From contig NZ_JAPKNH010000001.1 in NCBI RefSeq assembly GCF_026344005.1, forward strand, positions 496,001 through 560,000: a stretch of 64,000 bases of DNA. Reading direction: 5' to 3'. The translations under genes were made by a program, and so were the position numbers. This document shows positions 54,857 to 64,000 of the stretch, in pieces. The number at the start of each line of letters is the position of its first letter. Within the stretch, counting starts at the first letter, position 1. The stretch comes from Kaistia terrae. Lineage in GTDB: Bacteria > Pseudomonadota > Alphaproteobacteria > Rhizobiales > Kaistiaceae. The notes under the pieces were generated by a model. That model was not told the origin of the DNA. It worked only from the letters and a program-made list of their open reading frames with translations, and did not search any database.

Positions 54857-55022
54857 CGGTAGCGTTGTCCTGAGCGTATGGGAGCGCCTTGTTCGGCTGG
54901 CACACTTCATAGCCTGAGGTATGCCGATTTACGACACCCAGTCCGGCTCCAGAACCCGCAGGCGCGGCATCCTCCAGCCAGAATGAGGACGGGATGCACT
55001 TGTCGACGAGTTAGGCACCCGC

Positions 55023-55670
55023 TTATGCCGTTAGCCCCAGTGCCTCAAAACGGCTGGCAACAGTTGCTGTATCCGAAACCCAGCAGTAGCCGCCAAATGC
55101 CTTCAAGGCATTGGCATGCCGTTCGGGGGTCGGCGCGGCGCAGGCGTCGGCGACGCAGGTAACGAGAAAGCCGCGATCTGCGCCGTCGCGCACTGTCATG
55201 TCGACGCACTGGTCGGTCAGGATGCCGGCAACGACCAAATGGCGAATCCCGAGATTGCGAAGCAGATAGTCGAAATTGGTCGAGTTGAAGATACCGGATG
55301 AGGTCTTCGGCAACAGGATCTCGTCACCGATTGGGGCAACAGCCGGCGAAGGCAGCCCAGCCGCGAGGCTTGGCGGAATGTGGATGGGTGTCAGCTTGTG
55401 GTCCAGCGAGCGATCGCGGCCATCCTCGGTCAGGCTCCGAATGATGGTGTGCAGCACTTCAACGCCAGACGCCCGCGCCGTCGCCAGTAGCCGCTGCTGG
55501 TTCGGAATCACCGTCTCCCGGGTCTGACGGTAAAAGTAGTGATTCGGCCCCCAGTCCGCGTGATCGGGATCCAGGCCGGGCTCCAGCCAGATCCGTTGCA
55601 TATCAACGATAAGCAGCGCAGTCTCGTTGCGTCGGAAGGGTTCATTGCGGCGTGGTAATGGCGAACTCAT
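55023..55670 (-). CDS. Isochorismatase-family cysteine hydrolase
   Basis: The 215-residue protein has the family triad region: ALLIVDMQRIW (Asp, about residue 23), KTSSGIFNSTNFD (Lys) and LVVAGILTDQCVDMTVRDGADRGF with the catalytic Cys. These enzymes hydrolyse amides or isochorismate; the substrate here is unknown. It follows the pabB gene on the same strand after about 165 bases, which may be chance. Confidence 0.88.
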   Translation of the reverse strand: MSSPLPRRNEPFRRNETALLIVDMQRIWLEPGLDPDHADWGPNHYFYRQTRETVIPNQQRLLATARASGVEVLHTIIRSLTEDGRDRSLDHKLTPIHIPPSLAAGLPSPAVAPIGDEILLPKTSSGIFNSTNFDYLLRNLGIRHLVVAGILTDQCVDMTVRDGADRGFLVTCVADACAAPTPERHANALKAFGGYCWVSDTATVASRFEALGLTA

Positions 55671-55731
55671 GAGGCGGAATTCTCTCTGGTTTCAGCTTGG
55701 GCGGTGACCGCGCTTGTTCGCACTCCGGCAG

Positions 55732-56940
55732 CTAGAGCTGCTCGATCTCAGGGCGAATGTCCGCCTGCACGAGGGTTGGCTCCAACTTCGCGATCGCCGG
55801 TTGTGAATCGGTCAACTCGATGTCGCGCACCCACTCGCGCCAAATCGCGACGAGCAGGGCCATGAGGACGGGACCGATGAAGAGACCTAGAAAGCCCAGT
55901 GTCTTGACGCCACCAACGAGGCCAAAAATCGTCGGCAGGAAGGGCAGCTTGATCGGTCCCCCGACAAGCTTCGGACGCAATGTCTTGTCGACGATGAACA
56001 GCTCGACCGTTCCCCAGATGAACAGGCTGATGCCTGCGACAAGCGATCCGCTGGCTGCGAGGTATATGGAGACCAGCGTCATCGCCAGCGGCGCGCCACC
56101 TGGAATGAGCGCCATCATTCCGGTGATGACGCCGAGGGTGATCGGCGACGGAGCTCCGGCGATCCAGTAGGCGAGGCCGAGCACGATGCCCTCGCCGATG
56201 GCGATCAACGTCATGCCAGTGACGGTAGCGCTGATCGTGGCAGGAACGACGCGCGAGATTCGCTCCCACCGCATCGGAATGATGCGCTCGCCGATCAGGT
56301 CCACCTTGGCGACGAAAAGCTCGCCGTCGCGGAACACGAAAAACAAGGTTATGAGCATGAAGATGAGGGTCAGCAGCAGGCCGAACAGGCCACCACCCGC
56401 CGCGAGTACCGCGCGATAAATGTTGCCAATATTGGCGCCGCTGACTGCATAGATCATTTCGCCAATGGCGCCGGGACGCCCGACATACTCCGCCCAACGT
56501 GCCGAAAGCCATTCGCCGATTCCGGGGATGTTAGACATCCACGCGGGGACATCGGAGCCAAACCGGTTCGTCTGAATTGCCCAGGCCGAAAGCGCACGAA
56601 CCTCGTCGATGGCATACCAGGCCGCGATGGCGATCGGTACAATCAGGAACAATGTGAAGAGCGCGAGCGCGACGGTCGCCGCCACCGTCCGGTTGCCGCC
56701 GGTAAAATCCACGATGCGGCGATAGATCGGCCATCCGGCAAAGGCGATGACGAGGGCGGCCAGAACCGGAACGACAAAGCTGTGAAAGAAATAGATTCCG
56801 GCGATGGCGATGAGGATCAGGAGCCAGCGCGCGGCCGAAAGCGGAGCGATCAGCCCGGATCGCGACGAACCGGCGAGGCCTAGAAGACGTGGTTCACGCG
56901 TCGGTATTTGAGTTTCCGCAGGGGGGCGCGTGTCAGGCAA
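55732..56940 (-). CDS. AI-2E family transporter
   Basis: The 402-residue membrane protein has about eight hydrophobic segments and the family pattern VVPVLAALVIAFAGWPIYRRI, GVITGMMALIPGGAPLAM and LFIGPVLMALLVAIWREW. Members export signalling molecules, act as Na+/H+ antiporters or are uncharacterised, so no substrate is assigned. The start ATG at 56940 gives a 40-residue cytoplasmic tail before the first helix. Confidence 0.9.
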   Translation of the reverse strand: MPDTRPPAETQIPTREPRLLGLAGSSRSGLIAPLSAARWLLILIAIAGIYFFHSFVVPVLAALVIAFAGWPIYRRIVDFTGGNRTVAATVALALFTLFLIVPIAIAAWYAIDEVRALSAWAIQTNRFGSDVPAWMSNIPGIGEWLSARWAEYVGRPGAIGEMIYAVSGANIGNIYRAVLAAGGGLFGLLLTLIFMLITLFFVFRDGELFVAKVDLIGERIIPMRWERISRVVPATISATVTGMTLIAIGEGIVLGLAYWIAGAPSPITLGVITGMMALIPGGAPLAMTLVSIYLAASGSLVAGISLFIWGTVELFIVDKTLRPKLVGGPIKLPFLPTIFGLVGGVKTLGFLGLFIGPVLMALLVAIWREWVRDIELTDSQPAIAKLEPTLVQADIRPEIEQL

Positions 56941-57325
56941 GTCATTCTCTCCAATGGGTTAGCGCGGATGAAGCGGAATACCGATATGGCTTGATCCCGG
57001 CGAACGCCAACCCAACGCCAGTGTGGCGGATGCAGCCGCCCATGCCAACGCACCCAGTCTTGCATATTTGGATGTCACCTTGTGATCAGGCGGGATGGCC
57101 GTTCGTCGCACCGGTCCCTCAAGCGGAAGTGGGCGCGGTTCGCGCGTGGGTTGCCATCCAAGGTCGCGCGCCTTTTAGGCGCGTCTTCAGGGTGCCGCCT
57201 TGGTATGGCTTGGTTGTCTTTTTGTCGATGCGACTAGATCTCGGGTCCATTTGAGAGAATCGCTATTGCCGGCAAATGTTCAACGTGCCTGAATAGTCAT
57301 GTTGTTCGCAGAACGGGAGGTCAGC
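56941..57325. other. Gene-free region
   Basis: This 385-base stretch lies between the divergent AI-2E-type gene and the small stress-type gene. I see no gene with a ribosome site, no hairpin with a T-run and no repeat family member. It presumably holds promoters for both neighbours. GGGAGGTCAGC just before 57326 is the ribosome site of the next gene. Confidence 0.5.
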
Positions 57326-57577
57326 ATGGACGACACTAGCGTAGGTTGGATCGCGGCCATCATCATCGGCGGTATCGCCGGCTGGATCGCTTCGAACATC
57401 ATGAAAAGCGATACCGGAATTCTCACCAATATCATTCTCGGCATCGTCGGCGCGGCTGTGGCCAGCTTCCTGCTGGGCCTCGTCGGTGTCGGCTTTGCAG
57501 GCTGGCTTGGCTATCTTATCGCCGGCCTCGTCGGCGCCTGTATCCTGATCGGTGTTGTGCGCGCGGTGAGGCGCTGA
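57326..57577 (+). CDS. GlsB/YeaQ/YmgE family membrane protein
   Basis: The 83-residue protein starts with ATG at 57326 behind GGGAGGT; an upstream ATG at 57299 lacks one. It has three hydrophobic segments rich in Gly (IAAIIIGGIAGWIASNIM, ILGIVGAAVASFLLGLVG, LIAGLVGACILIGVV), the usual form of this transglycosylase-associated family. Members are often induced by general stress. It stands alone. Confidence 0.92.
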   Translation: MDDTSVGWIAAIIIGGIAGWIASNIMKSDTGILTNIILGIVGAAVASFLLGLVGVGFAGWLGYLIAGLVGACILIGVVRAVRR

Positions 57578-57959
57578 TCTCGTTCGACTAAACGCCCGGT
57601 GCGGTCGCAGCTGTTCTGCGACCAGCGCAACAGCCAAACATCGCTCCGGGCGGATGCGAAACGGCTATGCATTCCAAGCTATGGCTTGAATGCGGCATGA
57701 ACTGCCGGTGCCATGGCGAGCCTCTTCTCAGCCAGCCGCGAATTCTTCCGACGGACAGGGAACTGCTCTAAGGCCATCTCCCCTCACGTAGGGCTCGCCT
57801 TGGATCGTGCCGGCGATCGCCTCGACCTATGGCGAGGCCTCGACGAAGCTCGCGAGCAAGGCCGAGCAACCGAGGATCGACGGGGTCATCAAGCCCAGCC
57901 CTCCCAACCGGACCGAATGACCCTGCCATCGACCAATTATTCTTCGCCTTGCTGACAAT
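57578..57959. other. Gene-free region, possible decayed coding sequence
   Basis: A 382-base stretch between convergent genes. A short frame from about 57795 to the TGA near 57919 reads IVPAIASTYGEASTKLA, which looks protein-like but has a stop upstream, no start codon with a ribosome site and no family match. It may be the tail of a lost gene. No terminator or repeat stands out. Confidence 0.4.
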
Positions 57960-59567
57960 CTATTTCTTTTGCAGTGCCTGGAAGGTGTCGACATAGCCGC
58001 GCCCTACAGCGCGGACTGCGCGGCCGATGTCGTCATAGGCGTCATCAGGCAGGTTGGCGAACGACACGCGCACGCTCCAGTTCGGCGCGTCGAACCCGCC
58101 CCCATTCAGCAGCACGATCGAATGGTCCTCGGCTAGACGATAGACAAGGTCGAGCGGATGCAAGTTCTTCTTCAACCAGGCGACGATGTCCTCGCCGACG
58201 TAGCGGCGAAGCCAGAACTCGAAATCGATGGTCCCATAGTATCCGGCGAAATTCGGATTGGGCTGGACATCCAGCGGCAAGCCCTCAAGCAGGCTGTTGA
58301 CGCGACGGTTGCATATCTCCATGCAGGCTTTTTGATAGATTTTTTGGGTGTCCATCAGTTCGCTGATGGAAAACATCGTCATCATCACCTGCTGGGGCAA
58401 AGACAGGCCGGCCGTGTGATTGAGCGCGACGTCGCGGCTGTCGGCGACCATCCGGTCGATCATCTTCAACGTTCGAGGCTCGAGCGTGATCGAGATGTAG
58501 CGCTTGTCGAGGGCTTCCAGTTCCTTGGCCGGAAGCTTGGTCAACATGTCGTCGAGGATGTTCTTCTCATGCAGCGCGATCACGCCGAGGCGCCACCCGG
58601 TGCAACCGAAATACTTTGAATAGGAATAAACGCCGATCGTGTTGTGCGGCAGTTCCGCCATCAGCGAGCGGAAGCCGTTCACGAAAGTGCCGTAGACATC
58701 ATCGGTCAGCAGGATGAGGTCCGGCCGCTTCGTTTTCACAAAGTCGACGAGCTTCTTCATTGTGGCAGGGTCGATCGCCATCGAGGTGGGATTGCCCGGG
58801 TTGACGACGAAGAACGCCTTGATCTTCGGGTCCGCGAGCTTCTGGATCTCCTCGTCGGAATACTGGAAACGGTTCTCCTGCGCGGCCTTGATATGCACCG
58901 CGTGGAAGTCGTAGTCCTCCAACTCGGCGATCTCGATATAGGGGGTGAAGATCGGCGTGCCGATCGCGATGGTGTCGCCCTTCTTGAGGATGCGGTTGGC
59001 GATCAGCGACTTGAAGATGTAGCACATGGCCGCCGTGCCGCCCTCGACCGCATAGAGGTCGTATTTGCCCGAAGGCGGCTTGTCGCCGCACATCGCCCAC
59101 ATCAGGTAGCGGTGGGCGACCTGCTCGGCGTGGACCAGCATCCGGTCTGGAACGGGATAGTTGTCGCCAATGATCGAGTCGGTAAGCTCGAAGACAAAGG
59201 CGTCGGCGTCAAAGCCCATGACCTTCACGCCGTGATCGACCATCCTGGATAGGAAGTCGGCGCCGGGCATGTCGGCATGCTTTTCCAGCCACGCCTCGAG
59301 GCGCTCGGCGATGCCGCGCATCTGCGGCATTCCAGCGAGCCCGGCCTTCGGATTGTCCATCGAACGGCGGCATTCGGTCAGGGCGAACTGGCCGAACAGA
59401 AAGAAGCCCTCGCGCGCCGCCGTTGCAACCCAATTGGGGTTGCCGCGGCCGGCATTCAGTAGGGCATGCGCGGACTTCTGCGCGCTCCGCTTGGCAAGCT
59501 TGAGGAGGCCGTCCTTGATCTCGAACGGGCTCATCTTCTCGTATTCACGGTAGTCGATCGTGGTCAT
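57960..59567 (-). CDS. aspD: Aspartate 4-decarboxylase (bifunctional with aspartate transaminase)
   Basis: The 535-residue PLP enzyme converts L-aspartate to L-alanine and CO2. The PLP lysine is Lys318 in SYSKYFGCTGWRLGV; TDDVYGTFVNGF and FFVVNPGNPTSMAID are the other fold-type I blocks. The long N-terminal region (AHALLNAGRGNPNW) and the length match the family, which is longer than plain transaminases. With aspT at 61644 it forms the aspartate:alanine cycle, here divergently placed and separated by a porin gene. Starts are clear at the ATG at 59567. Confidence 0.95.
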   Translation of the reverse strand: MTTIDYREYEKMSPFEIKDGLLKLAKRSAQKSAHALLNAGRGNPNWVATAAREGFFLFGQFALTECRRSMDNPKAGLAGMPQMRGIAERLEAWLEKHADMPGADFLSRMVDHGVKVMGFDADAFVFELTDSIIGDNYPVPDRMLVHAEQVAHRYLMWAMCGDKPPSGKYDLYAVEGGTAAMCYIFKSLIANRILKKGDTIAIGTPIFTPYIEIAELEDYDFHAVHIKAAQENRFQYSDEEIQKLADPKIKAFFVVNPGNPTSMAIDPATMKKLVDFVKTKRPDLILLTDDVYGTFVNGFRSLMAELPHNTIGVYSYSKYFGCTGWRLGVIALHEKNILDDMLTKLPAKELEALDKRYISITLEPRTLKMIDRMVADSRDVALNHTAGLSLPQQVMMTMFSISELMDTQKIYQKACMEICNRRVNSLLEGLPLDVQPNPNFAGYYGTIDFEFWLRRYVGEDIVAWLKKNLHPLDLVYRLAEDHSIVLLNGGGFDAPNWSVRVSFANLPDDAYDDIGRAVRAVGRGYVDTFQALQKK

Positions 59568-59774
59568 GATGATACTCCCAGAATACCGAGCAGGACGTCA
59601 TTGCCTGCTTTGCCTCTAGAGCCGTTCATCGGTTCGTCGAAATTGCTTGGCGGCTCTATCTCTTTGCTCAATCGCGCTTTCTTCACCCGCGAACCGGCAC
59701 CCACTTCGCTCGAAGTGGGCGGCTAGCGGAATGCTGGATCATCTTCAGGATGCGGCGCGGCTTGCCGGCCGGCC

Positions 59775-60956
59775 TCAGAACTTCACCCTGGCTCCCGCCA
59801 GGACGGCATAGCTTTTGTCGAGTTCCGCACCCGGCTCCTCGTAGGAATAGGACCGAGCGCCGAGATAGAGCTCGGTTTGAAGGTAGTCGAGGTTCTGGAC
59901 GAGTTGCGCGCCATAGGACGTGCTGCTGCTGTCGGCGGCGTCTATGTCCTCGCCGAAATAGGCGTCGACGGAGAACGCGGTCTTGCCGACCTCGAAGATC
60001 TCGGTCTGATAGCCGAGCTTGAAATAGCCATAACGACCGTCAACGACGTCTTCATCCGAGTAGGCGGCAGCGACAGTGAGGCTCAGTCCTGACGGCTGAT
60101 GCAGTACCGATATCGATCCGTCGATAAGCGACTGGTCGTCCGCCGGCTGCGAATAGGCCAGGGCGCCAGAGACTTTGAAGGTGTCGAAGGTGTTCTCGTA
60201 GCGCGCAGCCACGTCCCAGACCGTGACGTCCGTCGTCTGGGGCACGACCTGCGTGCCGACGGATGTGGACAGGCTGAAACCGGAGAATTGCGGCGTGTCG
60301 TATCGAATCCGCATCTTGCGGCTCAGGCCGTCGAAATTAGTGAAGGTGTCCTTGACCTGGATCGAAGAGAGCTCTCCGTCCGAGAGCCTGTAAAATGGTC
60401 CGCCGGCCATGTCTGCAACAAGCGAATATCCGACCACGCTGGTGCCGGAAAGATCGACTTCCGCCGTCGAGTCTGAAGCCATGCTGCCCTGTCCGAGCCA
60501 CAGCTTGCCGTAAGTCTTGGACTCCAGATAGAGCTCGGCCTTGCGGAGCAGGTTTGTTTCCCAGTCGAAGTCGCCACGATTGAGCTGGTTAACGTAGTTG
60601 GTCGAATAGGGATTCCATTCCCATTCGAGATTGCCGCCCATTACCCAGTCATCGTTGATAACCCCGTAGAGGCGGAGGCCGGCGCGGGTCGACGAGTTGC
60701 CGTTGTCGACCGGGCCGTATCCCAGCGTCGAGCCGCCATCATCGAAGATCAGCAGCCCCTTGTTGATCTGGCCGTAAAGCTCAATGTAGTTGTCGGGCGT
60801 GCCTGAGCGAAGTTTTGGTATCAGGGTCGCCTTGGCCTTGGTGGTTTCGGCCGCCGTCGGGGTCGCGGCGTCGGCTGCACTGGCCGGTACGGCCAAGCCC
60901 ATCGACGCGAAAGGCAAAAGCATGGCTGCAGCCAACGCCCGTCGATAAGATCGCAT
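59775..60956 (-). CDS. Gram-negative outer-membrane porin
   Basis: The 393-residue protein has a Sec signal (MRSYRRALAAAMLLPFASMG, cut after ASA near residue 28), alternating beta-strand patterns and a C-terminal Phe (GARVKF) needed for outer-membrane assembly. A block rich in DDG/NGN with an RAGLRLYG strand resembles general porins of the Porin_4 type. It lies between aspD and aspT on the aspD strand, with 207 bases to aspD, and may serve uptake of anionic substrates such as aspartate; that link is inferred. Confidence 0.88.
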   Translation of the reverse strand: MRSYRRALAAAMLLPFASMGLAVPASAADAATPTAAETTKAKATLIPKLRSGTPDNYIELYGQINKGLLIFDDGGSTLGYGPVDNGNSSTRAGLRLYGVINDDWVMGGNLEWEWNPYSTNYVNQLNRGDFDWETNLLRKAELYLESKTYGKLWLGQGSMASDSTAEVDLSGTSVVGYSLVADMAGGPFYRLSDGELSSIQVKDTFTNFDGLSRKMRIRYDTPQFSGFSLSTSVGTQVVPQTTDVTVWDVAARYENTFDTFKVSGALAYSQPADDQSLIDGSISVLHQPSGLSLTVAAAYSDEDVVDGRYGYFKLGYQTEIFEVGKTAFSVDAYFGEDIDAADSSSTSYGAQLVQNLDYLQTELYLGARSYSYEEPGAELDKSYAVLAGARVKF

Positions 60957-61505
60957 CTCCCGTCTCCGCTCATTTCGATCCGCAGTTGCAAGCGGCGACC
61001 GCCTGACGGCGTGCGTCGCAGGGGGTATTCAAGTCGAAAGCAACTTGGAACATGACTTTCGTCGCTGTTCTAGACGGACATCTGGCGAGCGCTCAAGCGC
61101 GTTGCCGTTGCCAAGAGAGGCCTTTGCGGCGAGTAGCTGGATCGCCCCGGCGCCGTCGATGCTCCGACCGGATGCGGCGGCGCTAGCCTTCGCTGATCCT
61201 GCGCAGGACACGAAGCCGCAAATCGTTGCGCCGACACAGCGCAGGTCGCTTTTAAAACAACCCCTCGTTGGTATGCGCGAATGAAAGCCTCCCCTGACCT
61301 GCAGGTTTACGAAGTATTGTTCGGCGTTGTCGTCCAGATAAGAAGATAGTTAACTAGAAAAGAATAGGAAAAATGGCTTTACCATTAACTGCCGATGTCT
61401 GGGTATCAACGAATCGCAGTTATCGGAGGCTTTGTGGTTTTTATTAAGAAATTTTAATGTCGCACGAATTATTTTTGAATTAATGTCGTGCCGCATTTTG
61501 CAATC
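60957..61505. other. Gene-free region with an AT-rich segment
   Basis: A 549-base stretch between the divergent porin and aspT genes. From about 61310 it turns clearly AT-rich in an otherwise GC-rich window, with near-direct repeats TAATGTCGCACGAATT (61457 on) and TTAATGTCGTGC (61480 on). A 70-residue minus-strand frame at 61350-61562 needs a TTG start without a ribosome site and is not accepted. The base shift suggests a strongly promoter-rich or horizontally acquired control region. Confidence 0.6.
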
Positions 61506-61536
61506 TTTACATTGATTACCCTTCGTCACATATGAT
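61506..61536 (+). promoter_or_regulatory. Candidate promoter of aspT
   Basis: TTTACA at 61506-61511 and TATGAT at 61531-61536 resemble sigma-70 boxes, separated by 19 bases, one or two more than ideal. They lie in the AT-rich segment, with the palindrome at 61544-61564 falling at the expected transcription start. The leader to the aspT ATG would be about 100 bases. Confidence 0.4.
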
Positions 61537-61543
61537 CGTAGCA

Positions 61544-61564
61544 TCTTGAAAGAATCTTTCAAGA
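61544..61564. promoter_or_regulatory. Perfect 9-bp palindrome upstream of aspT
   Basis: TCTTGAAAG at 61544-61552 is the exact reverse complement of CTTTCAAGA at 61556-61564, with AAT between. It lies 80 bases before the aspT start and just downstream of a possible -10 box, so it is well placed to be a repressor site; it could also form a hairpin in the mRNA leader. No T-run follows, so it is not a terminator. Confidence 0.6.
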
Positions 61565-61643
61565 GAGTAGGGTCTGATCGTAATCATGGTACTTGCAGTT
61601 AAAAATTTCTGCTGACCGTTCTGATGCATGGGGGGATTCCGCT

Positions 61644-63335
61644 ATGTTTGATTGGTTTGTGGCCACGCTTCGCAGTTATCCGGAAATCGCTTTATTCCTT
61701 TCGCTTGCCTTAGGTTATTACTTTGGTTCCTTTACTTATAAGGGGCTCGGTCTTGGCGCCGTAACGGCGACGCTGATCGCCGCGGTCATCATCGGCCAGC
61801 TCGGAATCACAATTTCCCCGCCGCTCAAGGCGACCTTCTTTCTTCTGTTTTTGTTCGCGATCGGCTACGGCGTGGGGCCGCAATTCGTGAGGGGCATCGC
61901 CAAGGACGGTGTTCCGCAAGCGCTGTTCGCGGTGGTCGTCGCGGTGTTCTGTCTCGGCGCGCCGTTCATCGCAGCCAAGCTCGCCGGTTACGACGTCGGA
62001 TCGGCCATTGGACTCTATGCAGGGTCCCAAACCATCTCTGCCTCGATGGGGCTGGCGACGGACGCCATCGGCCGGCTGGGCTTGCCGCCGGAGGAGACCA
62101 AGCGGCTGCTCGACGCCATGCCGGTCGCCTATGCCGTCACCTATATCTTTGGAACCGTCGGCTCCGCCATTGTATTGGCGCTGCTCGGACCGGCGCTGCT
62201 CGGCATCGACCTCGAGGCGGAATGCAAGCGCTATGAGGAAGAGCACGGCGGCAAGAAGCAGGAAGGTGGCGCGGGCACCGCTTGGCATCATTACGAACTC
62301 CGCGCCTACAAGGTGCGCGAGGGCGGTCCGATCGTCGGCCAAACAGCCCACAACGCCGAGTCGATGGTCCCCAATCAGCGCTTGTTTATCGAGCGCATCC
62401 GCCGCGACGGGAAGATCATAGACGCGACGGCGGAAACGGTGATCCAGGCGGATGATATCGTCGCCGTCGCAGGCCGCCGCGACGTATTGGTCAGCCTGCT
62501 TGGCCACGTGGCCGACGAGGTCGATGATCGCGAGCTACTCGCGGTGCCAACGGAAGGCGTCGACGTGCTGGTCACCAACAAGCAGGCAGACGGCAAGACG
62601 CTCGCCGAGCTGGCGCAATTGCCGGCGTCGCGCGGTGTGTTCCTCCGCCGGATTACGCGCGGCGTCACGGGGACCGAGATTCCGATCCTGCCGAACACGA
62701 AGGTGAACCGCGGCGATATCCTGACGATCGTCGGTCGGACCCAGGACACGACCGCGGCAGCAAAAGCGCTCGGCGTCGCCGATCGCCCCAGCGATATTGC
62801 CGACGTCGCCTTCATTGGCGCCGCGATCGCGATCGGCGCGCTGATCGGTGCGATCGTCTACAAGATCGGCAGCGTACCGCTGACGCTATCGACATCGGGC
62901 GGCGCGCTGATTTCCGGCCTCTTCTTCGGTTGGCTGCGCTCTGTCCACCCGACATTCGGACGGATCCCGTCCTCGACAGTCTGGTTCATGAATTCGGTCG
63001 GCCTCAACATGTTCATCGCCGTGGTCGGGATCTCGTCCGGCCCCGGCTTTGTCTCCGGCCTGCAGCAACTCGGATTCAGCCTGTTTCTCTGGGGCATCTT
63101 CGCAACGACCGTGCCGCTGGTGCTGGCGATGTATGTCGGCAAATACGTGTTCCGGTTCCACCCCGCGATCCTGTTAGGGGCCTGTTCGGGCGCCCGAACG
63201 ACGACAGCTTCGCTCGGCATGATCAACGACCGCGCCAAGAGCCAGATTCCCGGGCTCGGCTATACCGTCACCTATGCGGTCGGCAACACATTGCTGACGA
63301 TCTGGGGAATGGTCCTCGTGATGATGATGGCCTAG
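61644..63335 (+). CDS. aspT: Aspartate:alanine antiporter
   Basis: AspT exchanges external aspartate for internal alanine, and with the decarboxylase makes a proton-motive force and consumes protons. The 563-residue protein has an N-terminal set of about five membrane helices, a central cytosolic part with two TrkA-C/RCK-like domains (about 205-375), and a C-terminal set of helices (about 385-563). The duplicated AspT/YidE/YbjL motifs are [16 protein letters not shown] in the first half and [16 protein letters not shown] in the second. The ATG at 61644 follows GGGGGATTCC; an in-frame extension to 61593 is not needed. Confidence 0.93.
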   Translation: MFDWFVATLRSYPEIALFLSLALGYYFGSFTYKGLGLGAVTATLIAAVIIGQLGITISPPLKATFFLLFLFAIGYGVGPQFVRGIAKDGVPQALFAVVVAVFCLGAPFIAAKLAGYDVGSAIGLYAGSQTISASMGLATDAIGRLGLPPEETKRLLDAMPVAYAVTYIFGTVGSAIVLALLGPALLGIDLEAECKRYEEEHGGKKQEGGAGTAWHHYELRAYKVREGGPIVGQTAHNAESMVPNQRLFIERIRRDGKIIDATAETVIQADDIVAVAGRRDVLVSLLGHVADEVDDRELLAVPTEGVDVLVTNKQADGKTLAELAQLPASRGVFLRRITRGVTGTEIPILPNTKVNRGDILTIVGRTQDTTAAAKALGVADRPSDIADVAFIGAAIAIGALIGAIVYKIGSVPLTLSTSGGALISGLFFGWLRSVHPTFGRIPSSTVWFMNSVGLNMFIAVVGISSGPGFVSGLQQLGFSLFLWGIFATTVPLVLAMYVGKYVFRFHPAILLGACSGARTTTASLGMINDRAKSQIPGLGYTVTYAVGNTLLTIWGMVLVMMMA

Positions 63336-63520
63336 CGGCAGGGGCTCCGGATCAGGCTCCTCGCGGGAACTCTGGACGAGGGGGGCGTCCATCCGTGGCC
63401 GGCTCATTCGTGATGCGTCGGGCTCGTTCCAGGTGCATGCCATCTGCCGCCGGAAAAGAAAAATCGCGATGAAGTCGGCGGCAGGACCGCTGGCACCAAT
63501 CAGGACATTGGGAGCGCGTC

Positions 63521-64000
63521 ATGGCACGCAAGAACGCACGGATCGACCAGTTCCTCCTCATCCACTCGGCCCGCGCCGATAACTGGCGCGAGATCACGAC
63601 CCTGGCCGATGCGTGGGCCGCCGGGCGCGGCGAGCGTGCGGCGCTGGAAGCCGCCATCGCCGAGATGGATAGTGTGGAGGAATTCCATGCCTATCCCGGA
63701 GCGCGGCTGCGCGGGGCGCTGACGGAGCGGATTGCCACCAACGATGCCGGTGGGGCGGCGAAGCTGGCGCGCCGGATCTCCAACGGACTTCTCACCCGGG
63801 CCTATCGTGATCGTCCCGGCGAATGGGACGTGCATGATGAAGGGGCGACGGGCGAGCTGGCAGACCTGTTGCCGCCGACGACGGGCGATGTCGGATTGCG
63901 ACGCCCCTATTTCGAGGTGTTGTTCGTCAATAGCCAGCCGGCCGCCCGCTGGCCCGCCTTCACGGCGGAAGTGCGAAGACTGCGCCGAACGGAGGATGCC
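63521..64000 (+). CDS. Orn/Lys/Arg-decarboxylase-family protein, N-terminal part (3' end outside window)
   Basis: The frame is open from the ATG at 63521 (GGGAGCGCG upstream) to the window end, giving 160 residues. The end of this stretch, RRPYFEVLFVNSQPAARW and EVRRLRR, matches the N-terminal region of large PLP Orn/Lys/Arg decarboxylase-type proteins in Alphaproteobacteria; the catalytic domain is not in the window. It follows aspT by 185 bases on the same strand, which would put a second amino acid decarboxylase beside the aspartate system. The call is moderate because only the least conserved part is visible. Confidence 0.5.
   Translation, partial: MARKNARIDQFLLIHSARADNWREITTLADAWAAGRGERAALEAAIAEMDSVEEFHAYPGARLRGALTERIATNDAGGAAKLARRISNGLLTRAYRDRPGEWDVHDEGATGELADLLPPTTGDVGLRRPYFEVLFVNSQPAARWPAFTAEVRRLRRTEDA

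Noticed and set aside
57713-57955. 80-residue plus-strand ORF
   Set aside because: No ribosome site, no family pattern, and it lies opposite in frame to another equally weak protein-like stretch; treated as gene-free.
61350-61562. 70-residue minus-strand ORF with two Cys-x-x-Cys-like pairs
   Set aside because: It needs a TTG start inside the palindrome, has no ribosome site, and lies in the AT-rich control region; the Lys/Asn-rich composition is what AT-rich noise gives.
61586-61615. Short leader ORF (MVLAVKNFC) before aspT
   Set aside because: Nine codons with no clear ribosome site and no codon run or alternative hairpins that would suggest attenuation.

Overview
The window is GC-rich DNA from an alphaproteobacterium, most likely a member of the Hyphomicrobiales (Rhizobiales); I cannot name the genus. 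The evidence is the overall codon use, the palindromic intergenic repeats typical of that order, and gene sets common there: a C-P lyase operon with a PhnF-type regulator, a Ugp importer, a Wzx/Wzy exopolysaccharide locus and a glgP-B-C-A-X operon. I saw no rRNA, tRNA, CRISPR array, transposase or phage gene.

Layout. 1-317: end of a TetR-type regulator, then an inverted-repeat pair. 572-3750: a small peptide-modification (RiPP-type) locus. An HprK-like kinase, a lasso-type B2 transglutaminase-fold protein and a PqqD/B1-like protein run left. Running right are a previously unmarked 37-residue precursor-like ORF (TTG start at 2440, YxxPxL motif), a strong terminator and an NTP_transf_5 nucleotidyltransferase. 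No lasso cyclase is present. 3815-4492: a Crp/Fnr regulator. 4734-14605: the glycogen operon (phosphorylase, branching enzyme, ADP-glucose pyrophosphorylase, synthase, debranching enzyme).

14776-30292: a surface-polysaccharide locus. It holds a cupin-like protein, a CelD-type GNAT protein, a flippase, a polymerase-like membrane protein, an acyltransferase, a Wzc-like chain-length protein with a degraded P-loop, four glycosyltransferases, a Tat-exported GH10 glycanase and a beta-propeller protein related to GIPC transferases. No initiating phosphoglycosyltransferase or Wza exporter lies in the window.

30507-42276: phosphonate uptake and C-P lyase (phnC-D-E-E; divergent phnF; phnG-H-I-J-GNAT-K-L-M-N) with a perfect palindromic operator between phnF and phnG. 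42279-44745: a methyltransferase, a small hypothetical protein and an MFS transporter gene broken by a one-base frameshift. 45098-51592: a ugpBAEC glycerol-3-phosphate-type importer followed by a TIM-barrel isomerase and an endonuclease/exonuclease/phosphatase-fold enzyme. Both regions look devoted to acquiring organic phosphorus.

51742-57577: housekeeping and miscellaneous genes (DUF763 protein, fused PabB-PabC, isochorismatase-like hydrolase, AI-2E-type transporter, small GlsB/YeaQ protein). 57960-64000: aspartate 4-decarboxylase, a porin, the aspartate:alanine antiporter AspT behind an AT-rich control region with a perfect palindrome, and the start of what looks like an Orn/Lys/Arg-decarboxylase-family gene. 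Together aspD and aspT would form a proton-motive, acid-consuming aspartate decarboxylation cycle.
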